DNA of 64,000 nucleotides from Actinoplanes teichomyceticus ATCC 31121 (lineage in GTDB: Bacteria; Actinomycetota; Actinomycetes; Mycobacteriales; Micromonosporaceae): positions 4,489,001-4,553,000 of the forward strand of contig NZ_CP023865.1 in the NCBI RefSeq assembly GCF_003711105.1, in the 5' to 3' direction. The notes below the pieces were generated by a model that was not told where the DNA came from, searched no databases, and was given only the letters and a program-made list of their open reading frames with translations. Position numbers and translations under genes: made by a program. Positions 50,541 to 58,687 of the stretch are shown piece by piece. Positions within the stretch are counted from its first letter, which is position 1; every line of letters begins with the position of its first letter.

Positions 50541-50660
50541 CGACCACTCACCAGGCGGCGACCCACGCCCGACCACTCACCAGGCGGCGACGACCCGGAC
50601 CCGACCACTCACCAGGCGGCGACCCACGCCCGACCACTCACCAGGTGCGAGGACCCGCGC
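50541..50660. repeat. Compound 29/32-bp tandem repeat
   Basis: CGACCACTCACCAGGCGGCG occurs at 50541, 50570, 50602 and 50631 (last copy diverged), so a 61-base unit made of 29 + 32 bases is duplicated. The array contains the last codons and the stop (50577) of the cyclase-family gene and the spacer beyond it. Confidence 0.85.
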
Positions 50661-51434
50661 CTGACCACCCGAGCCGCCCTCGTACGGGATCAGGCCGACG
50701 AAGACGGTCGCGCCATGCCGCGGGACGCGGTCCAGCCCGGCGAGGTTCTCCAGGCCGTAGCGGTCGGCGCCGGTGAGCGCGCGGTGGGTGTCGAAGGTCG
50801 CCGAGTCGCCGGGGTCGATGCTGAGCGTGTCGACGCCGAGACAGCCGATCGCGCGGTGGCGCAGAAGCCACTCGCAGGCGTCCGTGCCGAAGCCGGGGAA
50901 GTGCAGCGTGCCGGCCGCGTCGGCGCCGCGGTACGCGTCCGGGTCGCCGGCCTTCGCGCCCCAGCCGGAGTACATCAGCACGGCCGCGCCGTCCGGGATG
51001 CGGCCGTGGCGGCGCTCGAACGCCTGGATGTCGCGCACCGTCACGACGGTGTCGGCGTCGCGGGCGGCCCGCTCCGCGATGTCGATCACCACGGCCGGGC
51101 GGATCAGCTCGGACGGCCGCAGCTCGGTGGAGGTACGGCCGCCGGGGGTGAAGTGCGCGGGCGCGTCCACGTGCGTGCCGACGTGCTCGATCAGCCGCCA
51201 CTGCTGCATGTAGTACCCGTCGTCGGGGATCGTCGTGACGGTGCCGCGCGCCGCCTCCTCCCCCGGGCTGAACGCCGGGAAGGCCGGCCCGAGCGGATGG
51301 GTCAGGTCACGCAGGCCACGGTGCCTGCCCGCGGCCTGCGCCGGCTCGGCCAGCGCCACGGCGGCGGCCGCCCCCGCCCCGCCGGACAGCAGCGCGCGGC
51401 GGGTCACTCCGGTCCGGCCCGGCCCGGTGCACAT
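50577..51434 (-). CDS. Secreted cyclase-family protein (kynurenine-formamidase-like), Tat signal
   Basis: 285 residues. A twin-arginine signal (TRRALLSGGAGAAAAVALAE) leads to a cyclase domain (PF04199) with the metal motif 'HVGTHVDAPAHFTPGGRTST' (HxGTHxDxPxHF), and 'GCLGVDTLSIDPGDSATFDT' plus 'HGATVFVGLIPYEGG'. These enzymes hydrolyse amides or act on small cyclic substrates; the secreted form's substrate is unknown. The final 25 residues are encoded by a tandem repeat and are probably not original. A GTG just before the Tat motif (VTRRALL) is an alternative start. Confidence 0.87.
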   Translation of the reverse strand: MCTGPGRTGVTRRALLSGGAGAAAAVALAEPAQAAGRHRGLRDLTHPLGPAFPAFSPGEEAARGTVTTIPDDGYYMQQWRLIEHVGTHVDAPAHFTPGGRTSTELRPSELIRPAVVIDIAERAARDADTVVTVRDIQAFERRHGRIPDGAAVLMYSGWGAKAGDPDAYRGADAAGTLHFPGFGTDACEWLLRHRAIGCLGVDTLSIDPGDSATFDTHRALTGADRYGLENLAGLDRVPRHGATVFVGLIPYEGGSGGQARVLAPGEWSGVGRRLVSGRVRVVAAW

Positions 51435-51642
51435 CGCGGATCAACCTCCTCGGCTCGGCCGCGGCTCGCCGCCCGTGATCGTCGCGCGACGCCCGCTCAC
51501 TGCCCCCATCCTGCCCGCACGGATCGCGGTTGTCCGCCCCGGAAACGGCGGACGGCACGAGGCGCGGCCCGCGATGACCCCAGAACCCGACCTGTCCCGC
51601 GAACGGCGCGAGAGGTGGCCCGCCGACGCCGGCGGGGCAGCC
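51435..51642. other. Intergenic between the cyclase and serine dehydratase genes
   Basis: 208 bases. AGGAGG at about 51446-51451 (minus strand) is the ribosome site of the cyclase gene. No terminator with a clear stem and no repeat seen. Confidence 0.4.
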
Positions 51643-52956
51643 TCAGCACTCGATGACGTTGACGGCGAGGCCGCCGCGCGAGGTCTCCTTGTACTTGATC
51701 TTCATGTCGGCGCCGGTCTCCTTCATGGTCTTGATGACCTTGTCCAGGGAGACGTGGTGCCGCCCGTCGCCGCGCAGCGCCATCCGGGCCGCGGTCACCG
51801 CCTTGACCGCCGCCATCCCGTTCCGCTCGATGCACGGGATCTGCACCAGGCCGCCGACCGGGTCGCAGGTCAGCCCCAGGTTGTGCTCCATGCCGATCTC
51901 GGCGGCGTTCTCCACCTGCTCCGGGGTCCCACCGAGCACCTCGGCCAGGCCGGCGGCGGCCATCGCGCACGCCGAGCCGACCTCGCCCTGGCAGCCCACC
52001 TCGGCGCCGGAGATCGACGCGTTCTCCTTGAACAGCAGCCCGATCGCGCCCGCGGTCAGCAGGAAGCGGACCACCCCGTCCGGAGAGGCGCCCGGCACGA
52101 ACGACATGTAGTAGCTCAGGACCGCCGGAATGATGCCCGCGGCGCCGTTGGTGGGCGCGGTCACCACGCGACCTCCGGCCGCGTTCTGCTCGTTGACCGC
52201 CATCGCGTACGCGGTGAGCCACTCCATCGCGTGCACGGCCGGATCCCCGGCGGCGCGCAGCTGGCGGGCGGTCACGGCGGCCCGCCGGCGCACCTTGAGG
52301 CCCCCGGGCAGCACCCCCTCGGCGTCCAGCCCGGCGTCCACGCACTCGCGCATCACCCGCCAGATCGCGAGCAGTCCGGCGCGCACCTGGCTCTGCGGGC
52401 GCCACGCCGTCTCGTTGGCCAGCATCAGCCGCGAGATGGACAGCCCGGTGGCGCGGGTCAGCGCCAGCAGCTCGGCGCCCGAGGAGAACGGGTGCGGCAG
52501 CGGCGTGTCGCCGGTACGTACCCGGGAGGCGCCCGCGCCCACGACGAACCCGCCGCCGACCGAGAAGTAGGTCTTGCGCAGCAGCTCGGCGCCGTCGGAG
52601 CCGAGGGCCGTGAAGGTCATCCCGTTGGGGTGCTCGGGCAGCGACCGCCGCCGGTGCAGCACCAGGTCGACCTCGACCACGCGGCCGCAGGGCAGCGCGA
52701 TCCGGCCGTCCGCCGGGGGTTCCAGGCCGGTGTCGACCGTCTCCGGATCGTGCCCGGCCAGACCGAGCAGGACCGCGCGGGGCGTGCCGTGGCCGTGGCC
52801 GGTGGCGCCGAGCGAGCCGAACAACTCGGCACGGATGCCGGTCACCCGGTCGTCGAGGTGGGCGGTGAACATCCGGGCGGCGCGCATCGGGCCGACCGTA
52901 TGCGAGCTGGACGGCCCGATGCCGATCGAGAACAGGTCGAAGACGGAGACGGCCAT
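51643..52956 (-). CDS. sdaA: L-serine dehydratase (L-serine ammonia-lyase, single-chain type)
   Basis: 437 residues, fused alpha and beta domains. N-terminal '[20 protein letters not shown]' and the C-terminal domain with four candidate 4Fe-4S ligands: '[17 protein letters not shown]' and '[18 protein letters not shown]'. The C-terminal Cys (NVIEC) matches the regulatory tail of this class. The enzyme converts serine to pyruvate and ammonia in the cytosol. It lies 80 bases downstream of, and on the same strand as, the glycine-cleavage T protein and its glycine riboswitch, so high glycine may switch on both and drain the glycine-derived serine (inference). Confidence 0.95.
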   Translation of the reverse strand: MAVSVFDLFSIGIGPSSSHTVGPMRAARMFTAHLDDRVTGIRAELFGSLGATGHGHGTPRAVLLGLAGHDPETVDTGLEPPADGRIALPCGRVVEVDLVLHRRRSLPEHPNGMTFTALGSDGAELLRKTYFSVGGGFVVGAGASRVRTGDTPLPHPFSSGAELLALTRATGLSISRLMLANETAWRPQSQVRAGLLAIWRVMRECVDAGLDAEGVLPGGLKVRRRAAVTARQLRAAGDPAVHAMEWLTAYAMAVNEQNAAGGRVVTAPTNGAAGIIPAVLSYYMSFVPGASPDGVVRFLLTAGAIGLLFKENASISGAEVGCQGEVGSACAMAAAGLAEVLGGTPEQVENAAEIGMEHNLGLTCDPVGGLVQIPCIERNGMAAVKAVTAARMALRGDGRHHVSLDKVIKTMKETGADMKIKYKETSRGGLAVNVIEC

Positions 52957-53036
52957 GTCCTCAGACCTCCGGGTGCGGGCGGGCGGCGCGGGGACGGGTG
53001 GGCCATCCGTGGTCCCTGGTGTGACGCATCGGGCCT

Positions 53037-54077
53037 CTATCGTCGGTAGAAGGGGAGCGGAACGATGTCGGCTTCCTCATGGGTGCCCCGCACATCGACC
53101 ACGAGACGCTTCTTCTCCAGGTTTTTCGCCACGTACGCCATCGCGATCGGGTGGCCCAGGGTCGGCGACGGCGCGCCGCTGGTGACCTCGCCGACCTTCG
53201 CGCCGGTGTCCGGGTCGAGCACGGCGTACCCGGCGCGTGGCGCGCGCCGGCCCCGGGTGACCAGCCCGACCAGCACCGTCTCCGGCCGCACGGCGCGCAG
53301 CGCGGGGCCGCCGACGAAGTCACGCTTGTCCAGCGCGACGACCCGGCCGAGACCGGCGTGGAACGGGGTGGTGCGCACGGTCAGCTCGTGGCCGTACAGC
53401 GGCATCCCGGCCTCCAGGCGCAGCGTGTCGCGGCAGGCGAGTCCGGCCGGGGCGGCCCCGGCCGCGGCGGCCCGTTCCCAGACCGCCTCGGCGTCGGCGT
53501 TGTCGCAGTAGATCTCGAACCCGTCCTCGCCGGTGTAGCCGGTGCGGGCCAGCAGCACGTCGCGGCCGGCGAACCGGTCCGGCTTGATGCCGTAGTAGCG
53601 CAGGTCGGGGTGCTCGCCGACGACCCGGACGGCGTGCGGGCCCTGCACCGCGATCAGCGCGCGATCCCGTTCGGTGACGGTGACCGTGTAGCCGCCGGAG
53701 TACTCGCCGAGCATGGCCAGCACGATCGCGGCGTTCGCGGCGTTCGCCACGACCAGGAAGCGCCGCTCGGCGAGCCGGTAGACGACCAGGTCGTCGAGGA
53801 CGCCGCCGTTGGTGTGGCAGAGCATGGTGTACTTCGCCCGGCCGACCGGCACCGCGGACAGCCGCCCGACCAGGGCGTAGTCCAGGAAGGCGGCGGCGTC
53901 GGCGCCGGTGACCTCCAGCTGGCCCATGTGCCCGAGGTCGAAGAGGCCGGCCGATCTGCGTACGCAGTGGTGCTCGGCCACGTCGCTGCCGTACCGCAGC
54001 GGCATCTGCCAGCCGGCGAAGCCGGTGAAGGTGGCGCCGAGGCGCTGGTGCACGTCGTGAAGCGCGGTGCGTCGCAA
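53037..54077 (-). CDS. gcvT: Aminomethyltransferase (glycine cleavage system T protein)
   Basis: 346 residues from TTG 54077, with AAGGAG nine bases upstream. '[20 protein letters not shown]', '[20 protein letters not shown]', '[20 protein letters not shown]' and '[19 protein letters not shown]' are diagnostic. The protein transfers the aminomethyl carbon from H-protein to tetrahydrofolate. Longer upstream in-frame sequence is the riboswitch and must be untranslated. The genes for H and P proteins are not adjacent. Regulated by the riboswitch in its leader. Confidence 0.95.
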   Translation of the reverse strand: MRRTALHDVHQRLGATFTGFAGWQMPLRYGSDVAEHHCVRRSAGLFDLGHMGQLEVTGADAAAFLDYALVGRLSAVPVGRAKYTMLCHTNGGVLDDLVVYRLAERRFLVVANAANAAIVLAMLGEYSGGYTVTVTERDRALIAVQGPHAVRVVGEHPDLRYYGIKPDRFAGRDVLLARTGYTGEDGFEIYCDNADAEAVWERAAAAGAAPAGLACRDTLRLEAGMPLYGHELTVRTTPFHAGLGRVVALDKRDFVGGPALRAVRPETVLVGLVTRGRRAPRAGYAVLDPDTGAKVGEVTSGAPSPTLGHPIAMAYVAKNLEKKRLVVDVRGTHEEADIVPLPFYRR

Positions 54078-54094
54078 GAGGGAGGCTCCTTGGC

Positions 54095-54296
54095 GGTCGG
54101 GCCTCCCTCGCTCTGTCATCGGGCCTGAGAGGTTCACCGCGCGAACGGTTTGCACCTTGGGCGCCGGAGTGTTCCGGACTTTCCAGAGTCGCCTGACCGG
54201 TGCGGTACGTGGGCCTGAGAGATTCTGAGGGAGAAGTTGCTCCTTCGGCGACCCCCGGGGTGGCGGGTGCTCTCCCGCAGCGGTTGCAGCGGCGAA
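54095..54296 (-). ncRNA. Tandem glycine riboswitch in the gcvT leader
   Basis: Two aptamers in series on the minus strand. Aptamer 1 has GCGGGAGAGC, CCGAAGGAGCAACTTC and CTCTCAGGC; aptamer 2 has GACTCTGGA at the linker, GCGCCCAAGGTGCAAACC and AACCTCTCAGGCC with the closing GACAGAGCG. These elements are the conserved core of glycine riboswitches, which turn glycine-cleavage genes on when glycine binds. The arrangement directly before gcvT fits the family exactly. The boundary of a few bases on each side is approximate. Confidence 0.93.
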
Positions 54297-54340
54297 GTCT
54301 TCATTTGTGGTTCGGAAGCTATCAGGCCGGCCCAGGGTCT

Positions 54341-54793
54341 TCAAGATCCATTGTCCGGGCCCTCCTTCTCCCCCGCCTCGGCCAGCCGGGTCAGGGCCGG
54401 AAGCGCCCGCAGGATGGCGTCGCTGTCGTCCGGTTGCAGCCGCTCGAAGAGCCGGTCCAGGGTCTCGGCGTAGTGGGCGTAGGTGCGCGCGAGCATCTGG
54501 CGGCCGGCCCCGGTCACCCCGACCAGCACGCCGCGGCCGTCGGTGGGGTCGGGCACCCGCTGCACCAGGCCGGACCTCTCCATCCGGCCGATCAGCTGGG
54601 TCATGCCCGGCTGCGAGGCCCGGGTCAGGCGGGCGAGGTCGCTGACCCGGCCGGGCCCCTCGTCGGCGAGCCGGCGCAGCACCGCGAGCGCGACCGAGCT
54701 GGGGTGCTCGGGCCCCTCCAGCTGGCGCAGGAAACGGACCAGTTGCGCCAGCACCGGCAGCAACTGTGACCCACGACTCCGGCCGTCCGCCAT
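54341..54793 (-). CDS. MarR-family transcriptional regulator
   Basis: 150 residues. Winged helix near 35-100: 'HPSSVALAVLRRLADEGPGR', 'DLARLTRASQPGMTQLIGRM' and 'RSGLVQRVPDPTDGRGVLVG'. Cytosolic dimeric repressor, ligand unknown. Start 54793 (MADGRS) is preferred over 54799 because GAGG is eight bases upstream and because a near-perfect palindrome abuts it. Divergent from the MFS gene, which it very probably represses. Confidence 0.9.
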   Translation of the reverse strand: MADGRSRGSQLLPVLAQLVRFLRQLEGPEHPSSVALAVLRRLADEGPGRVSDLARLTRASQPGMTQLIGRMERSGLVQRVPDPTDGRGVLVGVTGAGRQMLARTYAHYAETLDRLFERLQPDDSDAILRALPALTRLAEAGEKEGPDNGS

Positions 54794-54814
54794 GTGCATA
54801 ACCTCATTATGTAC
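54794..54814. promoter_or_regulatory. Palindromic operator between the MarR and MFS genes
   Basis: GTGCATAA, five bases, TTATGTAC: 7 of 8 base pairs match. It touches the MarR start codon and lies 46 bases before the MFS start. AT-rich palindromes of this size are typical MarR binding sites. Confidence 0.65.
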
Positions 54815-54859
54815 CTAGGGTTGAAACATCCAGATCTTGTCCTACGCGGAGGTGATCCG

Positions 54860-56152
54860 GTGAGTGGCGCTCCCGGTCCATCATTGTTCAACCAACCACG
54901 AGCCGTCTTCGCGGTCGCGTTCGCCTGCGTCGTCAGCTTCATGGGCATCGGGCTGGTCGACCCGATCCTGCCGGCCATCTCCGACAAACTGCACGCCACC
55001 CCCAGTCAGGTGAGCCTGCTGTTCACCAGCTACCTACTGGTCACCGCGGTGGCGATGCTGTTCACCGGCTGGATCGCCAGCCGGATCGGCGCCAAGGCCA
55101 CGCTGATCACCGGGCTCGGCCTGATCGTCGTGTGCGCAGCGCTCGCCGGCCTCTCCGACACGATCGACGGCATCGTCGGGTTCCGGGCCGGCTGGGGACT
55201 GGGCAACGCGATGTTCATCGCCACCTCGCTGGCCGTGATCGTCGCGTCCGCCACCGGCGGCTTCGCCGGCGCGATCGTGCTCTACGAGGCGGCGCTCGGC
55301 CTGGGCATCGCGGCCGGCCCGCTGATCGGCGGCCTGCTCGGCGACATCAGCTGGCGGGGCCCGTTCTTCGGCGTCGCGGTGCTGATGGCGATCGCCCTGC
55401 TCGCCACGGCCGTCCTGCTGGAGCCGACCCCGAAGCCGGCGCGCCGCACCTCGGTCACCGAGCCGATCCGGGCGCTGCGCCACCGCGGCCTGCTCATCAT
55501 GGGCGTCACCGCGTTGCTGTACAACTGGGGCTTCTTCACCATGCTCGGCTACGCGCCGTACCCGATGGAGCTCGGCGCCACGCAGCTCGGCTTCGTGTTC
55601 TTCGCCTGGGGCCTGCTGCTGGCCTTCTTCTCGATCACCGGCGCGCCGTGGCTGCACCGCCGGTTCGGCACCGCCCCCGCGCTGTACGGGGCGTTGAGCG
55701 CCTTCGCCGTCCTGCTGGCGCTGATCGGCCTGGGCACCGACACCCGCTGGGTGGTCGTGGTCTGCGTGATCGCCTCCGGCGTGGTGGCCGGCATCAACAA
55801 CACGCTGACCACCCAGGCGGTCATGCTCGTCGCACCGGTGGAGCGGCCGGTCGCCTCCGCGGCGTACGGTTTCGTGCGCTTCGTCGGCGGCGGCCTGGCG
55901 CCGTACGCCGCCGGCGAGATGGTCGACCACGGGAACATCCACGTGCCGTTCCTGGCCGGCGCGGTCGCCGTGCTGCTCGGCGTCGCGGTGCTGACCACCG
56001 GCCACCGCGCGCTCGCCGCCGCCGACGCCGCGATGGCCGCCGACCCGCACGGCTCCCCGGACGAGGTGGCCGGCGAGGTCGCCGACGAGTTCGGCGGCGC
56101 GCCCGACGCGATCGACGTCGAGCGGGAGACCACGGGCACCCCGCGGCGCTGA
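54860..56152 (+). CDS. MFS transporter (drug-efflux type)
   Basis: 430 residues, twelve hydrophobic segments. 'VSFMGIGLVDPILPAISDKL' (TM1), 'GWIASRIGAKATLITGLGL' (the loop 2-3 motif A region), 'GFRAGWGLGNAMFIATSL', and a C-terminal half repeating the topology. Proton-driven export of toxic compounds is the usual role of this subgroup; the substrate is unknown. The GTG start is fixed by GGAGGTGATCC, an exact complement to the 16S rRNA 3' end, four bases upstream, replacing an upstream ATG at 54794. Divergent from MarR. The last 40 residues are acidic and hydrophilic, probably cytosolic. Confidence 0.92.
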   Translation: MSGAPGPSLFNQPRAVFAVAFACVVSFMGIGLVDPILPAISDKLHATPSQVSLLFTSYLLVTAVAMLFTGWIASRIGAKATLITGLGLIVVCAALAGLSDTIDGIVGFRAGWGLGNAMFIATSLAVIVASATGGFAGAIVLYEAALGLGIAAGPLIGGLLGDISWRGPFFGVAVLMAIALLATAVLLEPTPKPARRTSVTEPIRALRHRGLLIMGVTALLYNWGFFTMLGYAPYPMELGATQLGFVFFAWGLLLAFFSITGAPWLHRRFGTAPALYGALSAFAVLLALIGLGTDTRWVVVVCVIASGVVAGINNTLTTQAVMLVAPVERPVASAAYGFVRFVGGGLAPYAAGEMVDHGNIHVPFLAGAVAVLLGVAVLTTGHRALAAADAAMAADPHGSPDEVAGEVADEFGGAPDAIDVERETTGTPRR

Positions 56153-56280
56153 CACCACGTCGCCGCAGCGCTCACGGGTCGCCCCCGGCGGGCGGGGCGC
56201 CCGGCCCCCGCGCCGCCGGCCGGGCACCGCAGACAGCCTCGACCTGCCGGCCGAACTCCAGGCCGCCGACGGCGGCACCC

Positions 56281-56775
56281 TCACCGCGGGCTGATCGTGG
56301 TGCGTCCGCCCGGCGCCCCGTACAACCACAGGGTGCCGGGCGGCGGGGCGGGCAGCTTGCCCCGCAGCAGCAGGGCCAGCGCCTGGCCGAGCTCGGCGAC
56401 CGGCCCCACCTCGTAGGCATGATCGCCGCGGAAGACGAAGTACCAGTCGCCGGTCTGGCCGGGCGTGCGCGGCGCCCGCTCCAGCATCCGCCCGGCGGTG
56501 TCGTCGAGCAGCTCGGCCAGCTCCTCCCGGGCGTCGGCGTCCAGCCCCAGCGCGACGTCGAAGAACAGGTCGCTGAACATGGCCTGGGCGCGGACCTCGG
56601 ACACCCGCGACTCCCACCACCGTGGACGGTGATCCGGTGGGATGCCGTCGACGTCGCGCAGCAACTGGCCGAGAAGGACCGCGAGGGCGCCGTCGTACGC
56701 CCAGATTTCCCGTACCGGATCTGGCGCGTCCGGCGGCGGTCCCCCATAGCAGCCGATCGATCTGGTTCTGCTCAC
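56281..56775 (-). CDS. Hypothetical protein, acidic helical
   Basis: 164 residues from GTG 56775. 'EIWAYDGALAVLLGQLLRDV', 'DLFFDVALGLDADAREELAE', 'GDWYFVFRGDHAYEVGPVAE' and 'LGQALALLLRGKLPAPPPGT' suggest a small mostly helical cytosolic protein; I do not recognise the family. No membrane or signal segment. Codon usage is typical of the surroundings. Lies downstream of the MFS gene, convergent with it, and behind the alcohol dehydrogenase on the same strand with a 47-base gap. Confidence 0.65.
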   Translation of the reverse strand: MSRTRSIGCYGGPPPDAPDPVREIWAYDGALAVLLGQLLRDVDGIPPDHRPRWWESRVSEVRAQAMFSDLFFDVALGLDADAREELAELLDDTAGRMLERAPRTPGQTGDWYFVFRGDHAYEVGPVAELGQALALLLRGKLPAPPPGTLWLYGAPGGRTTISPR

Positions 56776-56822
56776 CCGTCCATGGTTGCGTACCGCACGG
56801 CGCGGCGAGGACCGCCGAATGG

Positions 56823-57824
56823 TCACGGGATGAGGATCAGCCGGATCGGGCTGTCCTCTTTGGCGTCCAGCCGCCGCACCGCCTCGGCCGCCTCGGCCAG
56901 CGGCCACGTCCCGCTCACCGACCGGGAGAACTCCACCCGCCCGAGGGCCACCAGCGAGAGCAACTCCAGCACGTGCTCCGGGCCGGACCCGTAGTGCCCG
57001 CGGATCTCCTGCTCCAGATAGCTGAAGCGGGTGCCGTCCGGGATGGTCAGCGGCTGGTCGGTGAGCCCGACCAGGGTGAGCCGGCCGCCCTTGGCCAGCG
57101 CCCGCGTGGCCTGCACGCGCACCGGCGCCACCCCGGCGAAGTCGAACGCGTACGCCAGACCGGCGCCCCCGGTGGCCTCCGCGACCAGCGCCGCGAACGC
57201 CGGGTCGCCCGGGTCCAGGGCCAGGTCGGCGCCGAACCGCACGGCCCGCTCCCGGGCCAGCGGCAGCGGATCGATCGCGATGATCGGGGCGGCGCCGATC
57301 ATCCGCAGCAGCTGCACCGCGTGCGCGCCGAGACCGCCGACCCCCCACACGCCGACCGCCCGGGCCGGCCGCACGCCGGCGGTCGTGGTGATCGCCGCCC
57401 ACGGGGTGGACACCGCGTCCGGGACGAAACAGGCCTGCTCGAACGAGAGGGTGTCCGGGATCGGCACGACCGTGCCCGCCGTGGCGACCGCGAACTGCGC
57501 CCACCCGCCGTCGTAGTCGACGCCGCGGGTCAGCACCACGCCGTCGCGGATCTCCCCGGCCTGCAGCAGCACCCGCTCGCCGACGGTGAGCCCGGTGACA
57601 CCCGCGCCGACCTCGTCGATCACGCCGGCGGTCTCGTGCCCCAGGGTGACGCTGTCGCCGCTCAGATGCAGCGGCTTGAGCATCCCCTGGATCAGGTGCA
57701 CGTCGGACAGGCAGACCCCGGCGGCGCGCACCGCGATCCGGACCTGGCCCGGCCCGGCGTGCGGCTCGTCCACCTCCTCGACGGCGAACGACCCGGTCGA
57801 CACGTGCAGACGCCCAGCGAGCAT
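56823..57824 (-). CDS. Zinc-type alcohol dehydrogenase (MDR family)
   Basis: 333 residues. The GroES-like part has 'VRAAGVCLSDVHLIQGML' (catalytic Cys) and 'VTLGHETAGVIDEVGAGVTG' (GHE); the Rossmann part has 'AVGVWGVGGLGAHAVQLLRM' and ends with 'PLAEAAEAVRRLDAKEDSPI'. The structural-zinc loop with four Cys is absent ('LQAGEIRDGVVLTRGVDYDG'), so only the catalytic zinc is expected. The enzyme oxidises alcohols or reduces aldehydes with NAD(P); substrate unknown. No regulator is adjacent. Confidence 0.88.
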   Translation of the reverse strand: MLAGRLHVSTGSFAVEEVDEPHAGPGQVRIAVRAAGVCLSDVHLIQGMLKPLHLSGDSVTLGHETAGVIDEVGAGVTGLTVGERVLLQAGEIRDGVVLTRGVDYDGGWAQFAVATAGTVVPIPDTLSFEQACFVPDAVSTPWAAITTTAGVRPARAVGVWGVGGLGAHAVQLLRMIGAAPIIAIDPLPLARERAVRFGADLALDPGDPAFAALVAEATGGAGLAYAFDFAGVAPVRVQATRALAKGGRLTLVGLTDQPLTIPDGTRFSYLEQEIRGHYGSGPEHVLELLSLVALGRVEFSRSVSGTWPLAEAAEAVRRLDAKEDSPIRLILIP

Positions 57825-57915
57825 TTCCGGTTCCTCCAGTTTTCGCGTGTCCTGTGCCCATGCGTACCACGAAACGGCGGCCGCCGGGCGGGGAGCGCGG
57901 TGCGGCCGGGGCGGC

Positions 57916-57963
57916 GCGGCGCCGGAACAACGCGGTGCCGGGACGATGCGGCGCCGGGACAGC
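57916..57963. repeat. 16-bp tandem repeat, three units
   Basis: GCGGCGCCGGAACAAC, GCGGTGCCGGGACGAT and GCGGCGCCGGGACAGC in direct succession, in the 209-base gap between the alcohol dehydrogenase and the response regulator. No gene supported here. Confidence 0.75.
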
Positions 57964-58033
57964 GCCCGGCCGGCGTTGCGTGGGGCGGACCGGCCAGGGC
58001 CGGGTCGCCGCTGTCGGCCGGGCGTGGCGCGGG

Positions 58034-58687
58034 TCAGCGCGGGCGGGCCAGGCCGACGTCGTAGGCGATGATCGTGGCCTGCACCCGGTCACGCGCGCCC
58101 AGCTTGGACAACAGCGCGTTGACGTGCGCCTTCACCGTCCCGACCCCGATGCCCAGCACCGCGCCGATCTCCGCGTTCGACCGGCCCTGCGCGATGTGGA
58201 CCAGCACGTCCCGCTCGCGCGGTGTCAGTGCGTCCAGCCGCGGATCGGCCTCCGGCGCGGGCGTGACGGCCCCGGTCACGAACGCGTCGATCAGCCGCCT
58301 GGTGACCGCCGGGCTGAGCATCGCCTCGCCCGCGGCGACGGTGCGGATCGCCGCGACCAGCTCGGCCGGCTCGGCGTCCTTGAGCAGGAAACCGGACGCG
58401 CCCGCCCGGAGCGCCCGGAACACGTACGCGTCCTGATGGAAAGTGGTCAGGACCAGCACCTTCGGTGGTTGCGGCCCGGCGGTCAGGCGCGCGGTCGCGG
58501 TCAGGCCGTCGAGCCCGGGCATCCGTACGTCCATCAGCACGACGTCCGGCGCCACGCGCGCCGCCAGCGCCAGGCCGGCAGCACCGTCCCCGGCCTCGCC
58601 GACCACCTCCAGGTCCGGCTGCGAGCCGACGATCGCGGCCAGCCCCGCCCGCACCATGACCTGATCATCGACGATCATCACCCGCAC
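58034..58687 (-). CDS. NarL/FixJ-type response regulator
   Basis: 217 residues. Receiver domain 1-120 with phospho-acceptor Asp53 in 'DVVLMDVRMPGLDG', acidic pair in 'MIVDDQVMVRAG' and Lys in 'FLLKDAEPAEL'. LuxR-type HTH at about 150-210 (LTPRERDVLVHIAQGRSNAE; GIGVGTVKAHVNALLSKLGA). It should be phosphorylated by the histidine kinase upstream, with which it overlaps by 10 bases, and then bind DNA. The target genes are unknown; the CPBP protease gene just beyond the kinase is a neighbour on the other strand. Confidence 0.95.
   Translation of the reverse strand: MRVMIVDDQVMVRAGLAAIVGSQPDLEVVGEAGDGAAGLALAARVAPDVVLMDVRMPGLDGLTATARLTAGPQPPKVLVLTTFHQDAYVFRALRAGASGFLLKDAEPAELVAAIRTVAAGEAMLSPAVTRRLIDAFVTGAVTPAPEADPRLDALTPRERDVLVHIAQGRSNAEIGAVLGIGVGTVKAHVNALLSKLGARDRVQATIIAYDVGLARPR

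Noticed and set aside
54078..54344. N-terminal extension of the glycine-cleavage T protein
   Set aside because: The sequence is the glycine riboswitch; the TTG at 54077 has a proper ribosome site.
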